A stretch of 64,000 nt of DNA, taken from the NCBI GenBank assembly GCA_023159155.1, contig JAJNNX010000009.1, positions 62,001 to 126,000 on the forward strand. Direction: 5' to 3'. Origin of the DNA: Ustulina deusta (Eukaryota > Ascomycota > Sordariomycetes > Xylariales > Xylariaceae). A program made the position numbers and the translations under genes. The notes under the pieces are model-generated. The model saw only the letters and a program-made list of their open reading frames with translations, had not been told where the DNA came from and made no database searches. Shown here one piece after another: positions 1-16,738 of this stretch (position 1 is its first letter; each line of letters starts with the position of its first letter).

Positions 1-565
1 AAATAGAGTAAATTATTTACTATAAATGACAATGCTTATTTAAAAACAAATATTTCAGAATGACATTATCTTGTAGAAGTGAGCAGCCTTATGATATTTA
101 GCCCTAAACTAGCTGTACTAACAGACAACTTTGCAGGAGACCAACGCAGGGCAGGTTTAGTATCCTACCTACCTATTATTACCCCCCCTGTGATTACTTG
201 ACTTTTCTGCCACTAGCCAACCGTACTACGCTACAGCATTATTTTGCACCTAATTTCCACCTAACTCGCCTATATCTGTATATATATCCCTAAAACACGA
301 CTTTTCTTAAGGACTAGTGCTATTATTCCCTACGCTAAATAAGTTTTCGAACCAAAATAGCATCTAATACCGCTGTTTCCAAAAAAAAAATCATTGCAAA
401 TAATAAACATAATAGCTATTGCTAAAGTCTAGGCAAGTTTGTTTGTATGCAGCTAGGTCAAACTAAGAGAAACTTGCCGCCAAGGCCGGTTTCAAAGATG
501 GCGCCACTTGTTAGATTTAGCACTAGCGATCTCGCCACGTATTGCCCGCAGAAAGTCTATTATAT
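1..565. other. Less-mutated flank outside the nested elements
   Basis: This segment keeps more G and C than the DNA to its right. No gene is visible. Part of it (about 141-300) resembles 41,455-41,580, so it is at least partly repetitive. About 480-545 contains GC-rich stretches such as GCCGCCAAGGCCGG that look unmutated. Confidence 0.5.
141..300. repeat. Dispersed repeat R3, copy 1
   Basis: It shares GGGCAGGTTTAG...TCCTACC, then ...ATTTTGCA.. and ..TATATCCCTA.. blocks in the same order and orientation with 41,455-41,580. Spacing between blocks differs, so this is a diverged dispersed repeat, type unknown. Confidence 0.45.
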
Positions 566-753
566 TGTTGTTATTCTAGGTTTGTTTATATAGTATATTT
601 ATATTTTTTATATATATATCCTTTATATAATTAAGTATAGAATTACTAAAATGTTCTATTAATTAAAAGTATATTTTTTTATTTTTTATAGTAGCATTTT
701 TTACTAGCTACTCTAAGGCTTTTATTACTACTTAGCTACTATTAAATCTAATA
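566..753 (-). repeat. Element A left LTR copy (heavily mutated)
   Basis: It aligns with 16,550-16,738. Compared with that copy, most differences are C here changed to T, for example CCATTAGC read as CTATTAAT and GCCAC as GCTAC. The first 14 bases align poorly, so the left edge is approximate. Confidence 0.55.
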
Positions 754-1133
754 TACCCCTTTAAAAAAAGCTACTCTAGTGGCTTTTCTTTAGCTATATA
801 ACTATATTTAAAGGAAGCATATAAATATATATAATATAGTAATTTTAGTATATATATTAATAAGCTTATATTAAATAGATATATATATATATAAAGGTTT
901 TTATATTTAGTATTAATATAGCTGTTTTTATTTTTAATTTATATTGTTATTTTTTTTGTGTAATTCTTTAATTAATAAATATAAAGCTTGAATATATAGC
1001 TATAGTTAGTTTATATATAATAGTAAATCTAATATTAGTATTTATTATAAGTTATAATAAGCTTTTAAAAAGTGTTTTTTTTGGCTATAATAGAACTTTT
1101 ATTAAGATTTAGTAGTTATAATTAAATATATAG

Positions 1134-1358
1134 TGTTATAGCAGGTGTCCTTTTAAAAGGCAAGGCTTCTAGTTGGGGTTCTAAATATATATTAATTATA
1201 AAATAAAGAAAAAAAAAGGAAATTAAGTATAAATAATATATAGAAAGATTTATATATGTACGGTTAGATAGTTATGTGTGCAATAGGTGGCCCGTGCTAC
1301 CTATAGGTTCCTTTATTAATAAGGGGTTAGTAGGCCAGCCAGCTAGCCAGCTATAACT
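1134..1358 (-). repeat. Element B LTR (left; 3' LTR of the minus-strand element)
   Basis: It is 225 bp, the same length as the partner copy, with colinear blocks such as AAGGCAAGGCTTCTAGTT, GTGGCCCGTGC-like and CCAGCCAGC near the end. The left flank TATAG matches the base run after the right LTR. Confidence 0.9.
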
Positions 1359-1821
1359 ACCCCTTTTTTTAAAAAAATTTTGCTTTAAGATTCAAACTCC
1401 GGGTTTTTAGCTATTTTCTAGCAAAAAAAAAGATTACTTCGGGTATTTGCTTTTTTGCTACTATACTACGGGCCTTTATTTTATAAGAACGCTTAAAGCT
1501 TTTTTATAGCTTGTTAGGGTTATAACTTATTAATATAGTTTATTATTGCACTTATATTTATGTTACGTTTTTTCGAGCGTTATAATAGTAACCTTTCTAA
1601 CTTTTCTAGTATATTATCTTTTAGATATATTTTTTCAAACCTATTTTTTTTTGCAGCTTTTAGCTAGTTTTTTAATCTTTTTAGCAGTTCTAGCAAATCT
1701 AGGTTATTTTTATAAAATAATAATAATAGCTTTAAAAAATTTTTAAAATTGCTAGCCAGATACTATTATTTATTAAAGTTTTAGCTTTTTTAGTTTATTT
1801 AGTATTATAGGGTTTTTTTGT

Positions 1822-1829
1822 AATATAAT
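1822..1829. repeat. hAT target-site duplication, left (AATATAAT)
   Basis: This 8-bp direct repeat is identical to 8272-8279, the length typical of hAT insertions. Confidence 0.93.
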
Positions 1830-1844
1830 CAGGGTTGGTAAAAA

Positions 1845-2105
1845 TACTATAGTATTTTTTTAGTATTTTAGTATTACTAATACTAGGCTAGTATTAGTCA
1901 GTATTAGTACAGAAAAAAAAAATTTTAGTAAGTAAATATTTACTAATTTTTTTTTAGTATTAGTATAGTAAATACTAAGGAATACTAAAATACTAAAGTA
2001 CTAAAAAATTAGTAAAAAATTACTAAAAATACTAAATTAGTAAAGGTTTAGTAAAAAATTAGTATAGTAAATATTTAGTAATTTAGTATTTTTAGTAATT
2101 TTTTA
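1845..2105. repeat. hAT subterminal repeat cluster, left
   Basis: Many short, variably oriented copies of TAGTATT/AATACTA and TTTAGTA words are packed just inside the left terminus; the right terminus has the same feature. Such subterminal arrays are known transposase-binding regions in hAT elements; that role here is inferred. Confidence 0.7.
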
Positions 2106-2363
2106 GTACTTAAAAAAAAATTTTAAAAAAAATTAAAAAAAAAAAAAAAAGTAAAAAAAATTTAAAAAAATAGAAAAAAAATAGAAAAAAATAGAAAAAA
2201 ATAGAAAAAATTTTTAAATAAATAAATAAATAATTAATTAAATATATATAATAATAAAAACTAGCTTTTTTAATAATTACTATTTATTTTTTATATTATT
2301 TTAAATTAATAAAAAAAAATTAATTTAAAAAAGAAAACTTAAATTAATTATTAAAGTTTAATA

Positions 2364-2634
2364 AATTAATAAAAATTAATATTAAATAAAATAAAACTAG
2401 CCCGTTTTAAAAATATAACTTGTTTTTTTATACCTATTTTAGTTAGTATATAAATAATTATTTAAGTTAATTAAAAAAAAATCGAGGTTTTTATATTAAA
2501 AACTTTTAATAATTATAAAAAATAAATAAATTAATAAAAATTATTGTTAGATAAAATAAAACTAGCCTGTTTTAGAAATATAACTTGTTTTTTTATACCT
2601 ATTTTAGTTAGTATATAAATAATTATTTAAATTA
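2364..2634. repeat. Two-copy tandem repeat inside the hAT (period about 164 bp)
   Basis: A block containing ATAAAACTAGCC(C/T)GTTTTA, then ATATAACTTGTTTTTTTATA and TAGTTAGTATATAAATAATT, occurs at about 2364-2470 and again at 2528-2634. It is non-coding and lies between the left end and the 3' end of the transposase. Confidence 0.8.
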
Positions 2635-4303
2635 ATTTATATAAATGTAAGGTTTTTTTATTAGAAATTTTAAATAGATATAAAAATTCCCTATAGCTTA
2701 TATAATATAGATATTACTAAAATATATATATATTTGGAATCTACAAAATTTTCTTTTTCTAATAATATATTTTTTATTTTTTATTTATATTAATATAGCT
2801 TTTATATATATTATATAATTAAAAACCTTTAAAATAATTTCTAAAAACAAAATTACTTAAATAGGAAGGTTTTACTAGTATTTATAAGCTAATACACAAC
2901 TAAAATAGCTTTTATATTTTAAAACACCCGGTTTTAACTAATGTTTTATATTTGTTTTACTAGTAGTTTTACAAATAATAATAACCCTTTAAATTTTATA
3001 TATTGTTTTATTAATTAAAAATTATTTAATTATAAATCTACTATTATAGAATTGCTTATAAATTACTATTATTATATTAATAAAAGTTAAAAATTAGTAT
3101 ACAAATACAAATTATATTATATAAATATAAATTTTAAAAATAATAAAAGCTTTAAACTATCCTATTAATTTTAACTTTTATTTTTTTAACAACTGTACCT
3201 CCTATATATACAAGACCTATACTATTCGAAAGCCCTTTTTTTGCTCTATTTAGTACCATATTTATAATGTTTTCCATTAAGAACGAAAAGATTACTCAGG
3301 CTTGAAATAAAATAATTTCGATTTCGCTTATTTCGAAGTTTTACTTTAATGCAGCTCTCAGATCTTATAATTCTTTGCTCGATAAACTCCAACAATTTAA
3401 CGTTTTATTTAGTGAAGTATATATATTTTTATTATTTTTTCTCTTTTATTTTTAATTTTTTTATAATTATTTTTATTAATTTTACTAAGCTTCCCAAACA
3501 TAAACTAGTTTTAAATAACCTATTACATAATATTTCACCTGAAATACTTCTATATTTAACAATCAACCAACCTTTCGATAACCAAACAGCTATACTATAT
3601 TCGGTTAGTTTTTCTTTATTTTTCTTTATTTTTTTTAATTCTTTTAATAATAATAATTAATTATTTTTTTAGCCTACTCAACCCGTTTTTTTCGAACAAT
3701 ACTAAAACTACCCTATACCTACAAGCTTCTTAGATCAACTCTTTCAGTCTAATAAAGTTAGTTTAATTTTCTTTAATTTATATCGATCTTTTTATATTTA
3801 TTAATATTTATATTAATAAAAATCGACCTATTCTACTTCAGAAAACCAGCCTTCGAATATAGATTTACTAATACAACATAATCAAACCCAAGTTTCAGAA
3901 AACAATTCATTAATAAAAAATAATAAAATAAGTTATTTTATTTTTATAATATTTTATTTTATATTTTTAATATTAATTAATTATTTAATTTAAAAACCAA
4001 CTTGTATGCTATATGGCCATTTATTTAGTAAAGAACAAGGGTTAAAAATCCACCAATCTTGGGCTCGAAAAGGGCTAGGCTATATAAATAATAAATAAAA
4101 CATAAAAAATCAGGTGTTTTTTTATATTTCTTTTATTTTTCTCTTTTATTTATATATTGTTTCAGGGTTGCTATATATTGTTATATAAAAAAAAAATAAC
4201 AAAAAAATTAAAAAATAGTAAAAAATAATCCGACCCGTTATTAAAAAGTTATAGCCAATTAAAATAATTACCCTATCTTATAAGGTAGCATCTCTCGGAA
4301 TAT

Positions 4304-7337
<3,034 letters not shown>

Positions 7338-7491
7338 TTTTTAAAATATAATAGTTATAAGTTTAATATATTATACTTTAAATATAATAAAAAAGAATAA
7401 AATATAAAATATAAAATAAAAAAATTCTTAATATTTATAGTTTTAAATTTTAATTATATAATATAATATATATTTTTAATATTATATTTTA

Positions 7492-7997
<506 letters not shown>

Positions 7998-7998
<1 letters not shown>

Positions 7999-8265
7999 AT
8001 ATAAAACTTTCGAAAAAATTTTAGTATTAGTAAATTAGTATTACTATAGTAAATTAGTAATTTTTTGATTTTATTATTAGTAATTTTAGTATTTTAGTAT
8101 TTTTTTAGTATTTTAGTAATACTATAGTAATACTATAGTATTATTTTTAAAAAAATTAGTCAGTAAGTATTTTTTAAAAAATTTTTAGTAAGTATTAGTA
8201 TTGGAAAAAAATTACTATAGTATTTTTAGTATTACTAAATACTATACTAATTTACTAATTTACCA
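7998..8265. repeat. hAT subterminal repeat cluster, right
   Basis: Copies of TAGTATT, AGTAATTTT and TACTATAG words mirror the left subterminal cluster and end at the right terminal inverted repeat. Confidence 0.7.
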
Positions 8266-8271
8266 ACCCTG

Positions 8272-8279
8272 AATATAAT
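8272..8279. repeat. hAT target-site duplication, right (AATATAAT)
   Basis: Exact copy of 1822-1829, immediately after the right terminus CCAACCCTG. Confidence 0.93.
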
Positions 8280-8959
8280 TGCAAAGTTTAAACATATTTA
8301 ATTTTTTATTTTTTATTTTTTTTAAGTATTATTGCTTTATTTGCTAGTTATTCTACTAACTAACCTAGTAAAAAGTTATTTGGGTATTTTTATAGTTGGT
8401 TAATATAGTATAAATTTATCGATTTTTATATTAGAAGCATTTTTAGTTAAAAAGTAATAAGGCCCGTTTTTTTTAAGATTTCGAAGTATTAGTATATTAG
8501 CAGGTAGTCTAGTTTATCGGACGGCTAGTTTATAATCTATAATTGCTATTTTTTAATAATAAACATTTAATTTTTTATTCCGAAGTTAGGTTCTTATTAG
8601 TAGTAGTTCTTTTTTTAAATTTTTTTTTAAGTTTGCTTTAGAACTGATTTAGCTATATTAATATACTTACTAATAGTTTATGCTATTTTTTAAGCTTTTT
8701 TTTAGTTAAACTTTTTTTTTGCAAGAAGTGTGGCAATATTGGTTATATAGCTTATTTAGTTATAATAGCTTAATATAAAAAAACCAAACAGTACTTTGTA
8801 AAGCTATAAACCTATTAATTTATATAATAAGAAGGCAGTAGCAAAGTTTATAGCTAAAAAAACATTTGTTTAGTTATTTTAATAATAGTTATAAAAAGGT
8901 CGCAACTTTTAATCTAGGTATTTTATAGCTATTTTAGCTTATTTCGCAAACTTATAGTA

Positions 8960-10920
8960 ACCTACTAAAAATAGTTTTTATTTAATGCCTAAAATCTTAG
9001 CTAATTCTTTAATAAAAAATAAAATGAACTAGGGGCCCCTATTAAAATCTATTTGTTTAAAAAGCTTATAGATTTAAAAAGGCCTTTTATAATATAAACA
9101 TATAACTTCCCAAGCAATAACTATTTCATTATATGCTATAAACTATAAAGATTTACTAAGCTTGTCTACTACTATAAATATAAATTTGCTTTTTTTTTTA
9201 TTTGTTGCTATTTTTTTAAAATTTATAACTATATGTTAAAAAGGCCTTAAAAATATAAATATTAGCTATAAAAAGCTAAAAGTCTTATTTTATAGCATTT
9301 TTGCTAGGCAGTACTCCAAGCAGTTCGCTACATATATATTACAGTTAGCTAATACGCCGGGCTACTAATATTAAAAAGCAATAAGCTTATAAGTCTTGTT
9401 CCGCCTAAAGTGTACTATAGTTATTTTTTTATATATTTTTTTTAAAATTTAAATAAATAAATAATTTATTTTAGGAACTATTAGTTGTTTTTTATAAGTT
9501 ATTAATTCTTTAACAAAATTCTAATATTTATTTTGTTTTAATTAAGCTTTTGCTTAATAGATTTTTAATTTTAAGCTTTTTTTGTTTTATTATAGAACTT
9601 TATTAATTAATAGCATAGCAAAAGATAAAACATTAATAAAAACATTTGCTATATTAAAGTAGTATAATATATTTATAGTAAGGTTTTCTGTTTTATTTAT
9701 TAATTTAAATATTTATATATATTTCTAGTATTCTATTTTGTTTTTTTAAATTTATAGATCTTTTTGTTTTTAAAATATAGTATTAGCAATAATATTTTTA
9801 GAGTTAGGCTAATATATAATTACAAAATAATATTACGCTAAAAGGTTAGCCCAGTTCGCTTGCTACTAGTTTAGCTATTGTTTTGTACTAAAATATTTAA
9901 ATATTTTATAGTCCGTAATAATAGTAAAAGGTTAGTTTTTCTAAATCTTTACTAATTCTGGTCTTTAATATTAAAAGTTTTTAATAACTACTAGTATTTT
10001 TTTATTATAAATGGGATAGTTCAACTCGGACCTATATAAGGTTTCTAAATAAAAAGCTATTAAGTATTATTCCTTATTATTGCTTTTTTAGAAAAAGTAT
10101 TTAGCTGCTACTTTATTAAATATGTTTATTTTTAAGCAAGTTTTTTAGTTGTAATAAAAATAGGCCAAAACAAAAATATTTATTAGTTTATTTTTAAGTT
10201 TATTAAAAACATATTAATAAGCTTTATTTTAGCAAAATATAATATTTTCTTTAGTTAAATTAAACAAAAGCTTAGCAATTCAGCTATAATATTTAATAAA
10301 ACGCTAATAAAAGTTATAAAATTTAAAAAAAAATTAGGTTATTTTTAAAAAAATAGGCTCTATTTAATTATAGACTACTAATATTTTTTCAAGGTCTACC
10401 TTGATTTTATTTTGTTTTATAATATAACCTAAGTATTTAGTTTTGCTAATATAGAACTTATATTTTTTTAGGTTAGCTTATAAACCTATAACCTTTAGGC
10501 GCTTAAGTACCTTTTTTATATACTTCTAATATTTTTTTAAGTTATTAAAATAAATTAGTATATTATTAATATATATATTATAAAAATTATTTAAATATTT
10601 ACTTAGAATACTGTTTATATATTATTAAAAAGTAATAAAGCTATTTAATAGGCCAAAAAACAATATTTTATATTTAAATAATCCGTAGTATATTTTAAAA
10701 GTAATAAAGTTTTTATAATTAAAGTATATCTATATCTAGTAGAACGCTTGTTAAATATTAATTTTTATAAAAATTTTAGCTTTTAAAATATAAAATAAAG
10801 TTTTTTCGATTAGTAGTAATAAGTATTTATTCTTTTTTAAAAGGGCATTAATTTTATAATAGTTTATATAAAAACAAAAACTACTGTTTCGTTTTAGGGC
10901 AAAAAGTACTAGGGCAACAA
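8960..10920 (-). pseudogene. Gypsy pol remnant of element B (RT, RNase H, integrase)
   Basis: The minus strand reads, through RIP stops, as Gypsy polymerase. RT at about 10,390-10,920 shows INALLKKNKYLLLLIE, IKINI.QAFY.I, ITFKIYYGLFKY.ILFFGLLN, NNILIY (expected DDILIY, aspartates lost) and SKTKYLGYII. RNase H at about 9,840-9,920 shows TDYKIFKYFSTKQ...QANWANLL, matching the usual TDHKNLEYF...QARWAEFL. Integrase at about 8,960-9,420 shows FIVVDKLSKS and FIKELAKILGIK. Loss of catalytic residues and many stops make it dead. Gag is probably around 13,000-14,000 but too degraded to call. Confidence 0.87.
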
Positions 10921-13900
10921 AAGAAATATTTTTAAGCTTAATAAACCTTTTTTATAAATTATCTACTATATATTTTTTTAAAGTTTTTAATTTTTTTAAA
11001 AATATATAATACAAAAAATTATTTATAAAGTTTTTAGTATTTTTACTAGGTATAAATTTAACATAGTAATTAATTAGTTAGTTAAAAAGTAGTTTATTAG
11101 AGTTAATTTTACTAAAAGTTCTAAGTAAATCCTAGTACTTTTTAAGGACTAGCTTTTAAGCTTTACGCTTTAGTTCTTTTTTTTTTTTTTTAAAAATATC
11201 TTTTTATTTTTATTATTATAAATAACTATATTAATTTTATAGATATTTATAACATAAGTTTTGATTTTTTTGCATCTAAGCATACTAAAAAAAAGTATAG
11301 TACTAATAGTAGCAATATTAGCAATAGGCTAATATTTATACTATCTAATTATATTTTTTTATAACTAGTACGGTTTTTAAGCATTGTATAGCTATTCTAT
11401 TTTTTTTAGTAGAAATATATATAAAGGTTTAAGATCTGTTTTAGTAATAGCTAATTAATAGTTTATTTTCTATATTTTTTTTAGTATAAGGTTTAATATA
11501 AGTTTTTTTTATTAAAGATTAGGTAAGACTATAGGGTTGGCCTACTTTACTTGTTTTTTATACGTAATAATTAAAAAGTTAAGTAGCGCTTAAATTAGCT
11601 TATTATATAAAGTCTATAAGTCCTTAAAAAAAAGGTGTATAGGTCCCAGTTTAATATAGTTAAATATATAAGCAAAGTGTTGCTTTATAGAAATTTTTTT
11701 TTCTTTTGTTTTTTTATAGTTTTTTAAAAGCAGGTTAAGCAGAAAAATATAGTATTTTTTTTGCAAGTTAAGTAAAATATTGTATATTTTATAGAATACT
11801 TTTCCGATCAATAGTTTATATTTTATTTTAATTTTAATTAATAGAACATTTTTAAAAATCCTGCTTTGCAAACAAAAGTCCACTACAATAGCTTTTTTAA
11901 TCTTTTATTAAAATTAGATATTATATTTTAAAACTATTTGTTTTAAAAAATTGTTTATAATTATAGCGTTTAGTTTAAATAGAACAAGTTTTATAAAGCA
12001 AAAGTTTACAAAAATATATTTGTTTGTTTTTATATTAGCAAAAGTATTTTTTATAATAATAATAGTTCTATTTAGTATTAATATATAAATTATAATAAAA
12101 AGATTTTTTTTTAGGAATAAAGTTAGAAAATCTTTTATATTATTAATATTTAGCTTAGCTAATAAATTTCTTAAAAAAGAATATATATTCCTTAGAGCTA
12201 AGTTTTTTTTGCTTTGTTTGTTTTAATATTCTTTTTTAATAAGTTTTTTTGTTTATATTTTGTAAATAGTATAGCAAGCCGTACTTCTTATTTTTTATTT
12301 ATTAGTTTTGGTTTTTTTGCGAAAAGACAGTCCTTAGTATAGTATTTTTTTTATAGCATATAAAGCACTGTTTTTTTTTTATTAAATGTTTTATTTCGTT
12401 AAAACTAAGCTTTAAATAAGACTGCTTAGTACTAACTAAAGCTTTAGTATTAGAGTTGCTACTAGCTTAAAATCCTTATATATTATTTAGGGCAAGATTT
12501 ATATAGCTACAACGTCTAGTATTACTGCTAGAAGCTATTGCAGTAGCGTTCTTATATTGTTTTATAGCTATATTTGTTTTTAATATATTATATACTAATT
12601 ATTTGCAATAAAAAACAAATATTTTAAAGTTATACTTGCTATTAAAATATTAATTAATTATTTAGTTTTTTAATCTGCTAAATATAATTTTTTTATAAAA
12701 TTCTTCTTTTTATAAAGATTTGGCAATTTGCTGTTTACTAGCCAATCGGACAAAAAAGTTTTTAAAGCTCTAGAATTCAGCTAAAGATTTTAGTTCTAAC
12801 TCTTTAAACTTAACATAGGATTTTTGCTTTTTGTTCGGGTCTAAGTATTATTAAATAAAATATATTATTAGTTTTTTAGACTTCTTAATATAGTCCGGGT
12901 ATATATTATTTAAATATAACTAAAAACTTTTTATAATTATATTTCTTAAATAAGATTTAATATTAGTTATTTTTATAGTATTATTACTAAACTAATTATT
13001 ATTAGTACAAAAGTAGTTTGATTAAAATTAGTGCCAAACTTAAAAAATAATTTTGTTTTTTAAATTTTTGTTATAAAAAATTAGAACTTTAATTTTAGCT
13101 AACTTTTTGTAGCTATTTTTTATTATAGCTTCTAAAGTAATAAAACCTAAAGTAACGCTTTAGGTATAGATTACTAGGTTAGCTACTAATTAATTGGACT
13201 TGGTTAGCTTAGCCTTTTTTTTTTTAAGTTTTTTCTAAAAAAAGTTAACTTAATTGCTTACTGCTTTAAAACGTTCTAAGTTCTTATTATTAAGCTTTTT
13301 AAAATAGACTATTATAATATCTAGGTTTAAATTTATTATTATTATTAATTAGTATAGATTTTAAGCAGCAAAGTCCTAAGCTTTTACTACAATAGCTTAA
13401 AAATATATTTTTTTAAATAAAGCTTTTTAGTTAGTTTAGTAAGCTTTATTAAATATTTTTTAATTTATTAAGCTTTTAAATCTTAAGTAGACTATTTTTT
13501 TATTATTAGTTGCTAGCTTAAAATAAAAAGCATAAGTATTACTACGTTTTATTAAAACAGTTAAGTTATAGACCTTAGCTAATATATTTTTTTAAACCTA
13601 GTTTATTATAAAGTTGTATTAGGTATTTATAAAATTATTGCTATTAATAGCTTACTAGTATTGCTTATAGATTAGCTAATAAAGTTTTTTAAAAATATTA
13701 CAAAATTTATTATTATTATTTTTATAACCTATAATATAAGATTTGGCTAGTATATATATCGGCGTAGCCCTAGACAAGCGTCTACTTATATTAATTATAA
13801 AAATTTTATTGGGATACAAGTATAGGTCCATAAGGCTTGCAAGGTTAAAACGTACTGCTTTATTAATAGGCGCTAATAATAGTTTGCCAGCTAGGTCACT

Positions 13901-14143
13901 TTATAAAAGGTTTAGGTTATTTATATTAGGGTTATTATCACGCGCTATTAGCAGTAAGTTTTATTTAGGGTTTATAATTTGTTGTTCTAACTAGGGATTT
14001 TAGCTTTAGCGTTAATTAGTAGGGTTGGTCGGAAGATATAATTAGTTTTTTAAAAGCTAAAGTCAAAAGTTAGCCTAGCATTAATTGTTCAAATAAAATA
14101 TAAAGCTTCTCAAGCTTTTTTAGAGTTATATAAATCTTATAAT

Positions 14144-14368
14144 TATTATAGCAAGTATTCTTTTAAAAAGCAAGGCTTCTAGTTAGGGTTCTAAATATAT
14201 ATTAATTATAAGATAAAAAAAAAAAAAGGAAACTAAATATAAATAATATATAAAGAGATTTATATATATATGGTTGGATGGTTGTGTGCGCAATGGGTGG
14301 CCCGTGCCACCCATAGGTTCCCTTATCAATAAGGGGTCAGTAGGCCAGCCAGCCAGCCAGCTATAACT
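14144..14368 (-). repeat. Element B LTR (right; 5' LTR of the minus-strand element)
   Basis: 225 bp, pairs with 1134-1358. It begins TATTATAGCA where the partner has TGTTATAGCA, a G-to-A change, and ends GCTATAACT followed by the duplication TATAG. It keeps more G/C in its second half (GTGGCCCGTGCCACCC) than the partner. Confidence 0.9.
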
Positions 14369-14373
14369 TATAG

Positions 14374-14851
14374 CAGTATTATAAAACTTTTAAATAGTGT
14401 TTAGTAGCTATAATAAATTATAGTATAATGCTTTAAATAGATATTAATTTTATTAGTTTGCTAAGTATATTTATATATTATATATAATAAGCATTTTTTT
14501 AAAGTATTTTTTTTTTGCTAATAAAGTTTTTATTAAGATTTCATAGTTATAATTAGTTATAAAATAATATTATTAAATATATTTAAGCGTTATATATAAT
14601 AAGTTTTATAAAAAAGAATTTTTTATTTAAATAAATCTTTATATATATTTTAATATTATAAGTTATAAGTTTTATAAAAGCTTTTTTTTTTATATAATAA
14701 AACGTTTAATAATATTTAATAATTATAATAAATTATAAGCAATATTATAAATCTATTTATATATTATAAATAATAAGCTTTTTTAAACATATTCTTTTTT
14801 TGCTAATAAAACTATTATTAAGATTTAATGATTATAATTAATTGTAAAGTA

Positions 14852-14883
<32 letters not shown>

Positions 14884-16549
14884 ATAGATCTTATTAAAAT
14901 ATTTTAATAGGTTTATTATTATTTTTTAGTGTTTATTCCTTTAGTTAATATAATATTAAGTACTTTTTTAGCTAGTAAAAAGTTTACTAGTTTTTTATAA
15001 TATAAGAACTACTACTTTTTTAGCCCATATTTATTTTTTTTTATTTTTTTTAAAAGTATACTAAGTGTTTTTATTATATTTTAATTACTAGTAGGTAATC
15101 TATTGGATTATTAAGTTAAGCATTTATTTTTTAGGCTTAAGTTTTAAAAATATATATTAATAGACCGCTTTTTAATAATAATTATAGCAAAACATATAGT
15201 TTTTTATATTAGGGTTTTTCTTTTTAGTTTCAATATATATATAAATATAAAAATGCTTAGTAAAGGTATATTTAAGGCTTTTTTTACTAATAAAAAAGGT
15301 TTTATTTTTATTACTATTATTGTTAGTACTAGCACTACTACTAAGGTTACTACTAAAAGGTCGGTTATTAGTTTGTTTTTTATTAGTTATAAATAAATAA
15401 ATATATTTAGAGTTATTAGCAGACTTATTGCTTTTATTATTATTTTTATTACTATTATTATTAATGTTAAAATCTTTAGATTTTTTGATTTTTTTTAATG
15501 TTTTTAAAGAAAGTATTAGTAGTAAATATTAATTATACACTTTTTTTAGAAATTTTTAATATATTTAATATAATAACCTTTTAGTATAATTTAAAAACTA
15601 TAGTTTAATAGCTTAAAATATTTTTTATTATAATATTAAAATATATAGTTTTCAAAAATATAGCTTAATTTAAATAGGTTTTTTAGAAAAATTTTTTTAA
15701 GTTAGTAATAAGCTTAAATATGTTTATTTTAGTATTTCTTTTAAAATATATTTTAGTAATCTTTTTAAATTATATATTTATTTACTTAATTAGATTTATG
15801 ATATGTTTTTTAACAAATATATTAACAAATATTATATATTGATTTTTTTATTTAAACTTAAAAACTAGTTATATAATAGTACTAAGTTTTTTTAAGTTAT
15901 TATATTACTAATTAATTATTTAGTTTATTTTTATATAGATTAAATAAAAGTTAAAATAAATTCTTTTTTATATTTATTTAGTAAGCTTGATTATTTTAGT
16001 TTAATAGGTATTATAATGTTTTAAACCTATATTATAAGTTTATTTAGTAGCTAAGAATTAGGCCTTTCTAGCTATAGATAAATCTTTAAATATAATAATA
16101 AAAAGATTAATAAAATTAATATTTTATAATAAAAAGAATTTTATTAATTATTAGTATTTTTGGTTTTATAAGCTATAAAGCTTGATTTATAAATATTATA
16201 TAATTTTATAAATTATAGTTATAAACGTTTATAATAAAGTTTTTTTTTATAATAAAAAGTTATTAAATAAATTAAAAATAGTTTTAGTTATTATAATAAA
16301 TTATATAGCTAGGTTTAATAGGATTAATAAATATTATTAATTATTATATATATAAATTATTTATATTTTAATATATTATTAAAAAGTTTATTAGTAGTTG
16401 ATTATTATATATAAAGCGTTTAAAATAAAATATTTTATTAAATAGATTGCTAGTAATTATATATATTATTTAAAAGCTTGCTAGTAATAAAATATAAAGT
16501 ATTAATAAAACTTTTGATTATTAGATTTAATACTAGTAATTTTGCTATA
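14374..16549. other. Degenerate interior of element A
   Basis: AT-rich DNA between element B and the right LTR of A. A (TA)n run occurs around 14,853-14,879. A short region around 15,270-15,480 retains some G/C with ACTACTACTAAGG-like triplets. No protein family could be recognised. Confidence 0.4.
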
Positions 16550-16738
16550 TATTACATATAAACAGTTTATTTATATAATATATTTATATTTTATATATAT
16601 ATATCTTTTATATAATTAAGTGTAACACTATCAAAACGTTCCATTAGCTAAAGGTATACTTTCTCACCCCCTATACTGGCACTTCTCACTAGCCACTCTA
16701 AGGCTCTCATCACTACTTAGCCACTATTAAATCCAACA
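16550..16738 (-). repeat. Element A right LTR copy (half RIPped, half spared)
   Basis: Partner of 566-753. The first 70 bp are as AT-rich as the interior, but from about 16,620 the sequence keeps C-rich words (CTCACCCCC, GCCACTC, ATCCAACA), so a mutation-tract border seems to fall inside the LTR. Confidence 0.55.

Noticed and set aside
13743..13994. 83-codon plus-strand frame in element B
   Set aside because: The element is coded on the minus strand and this lies where gag should be; it is a shadow of that region.
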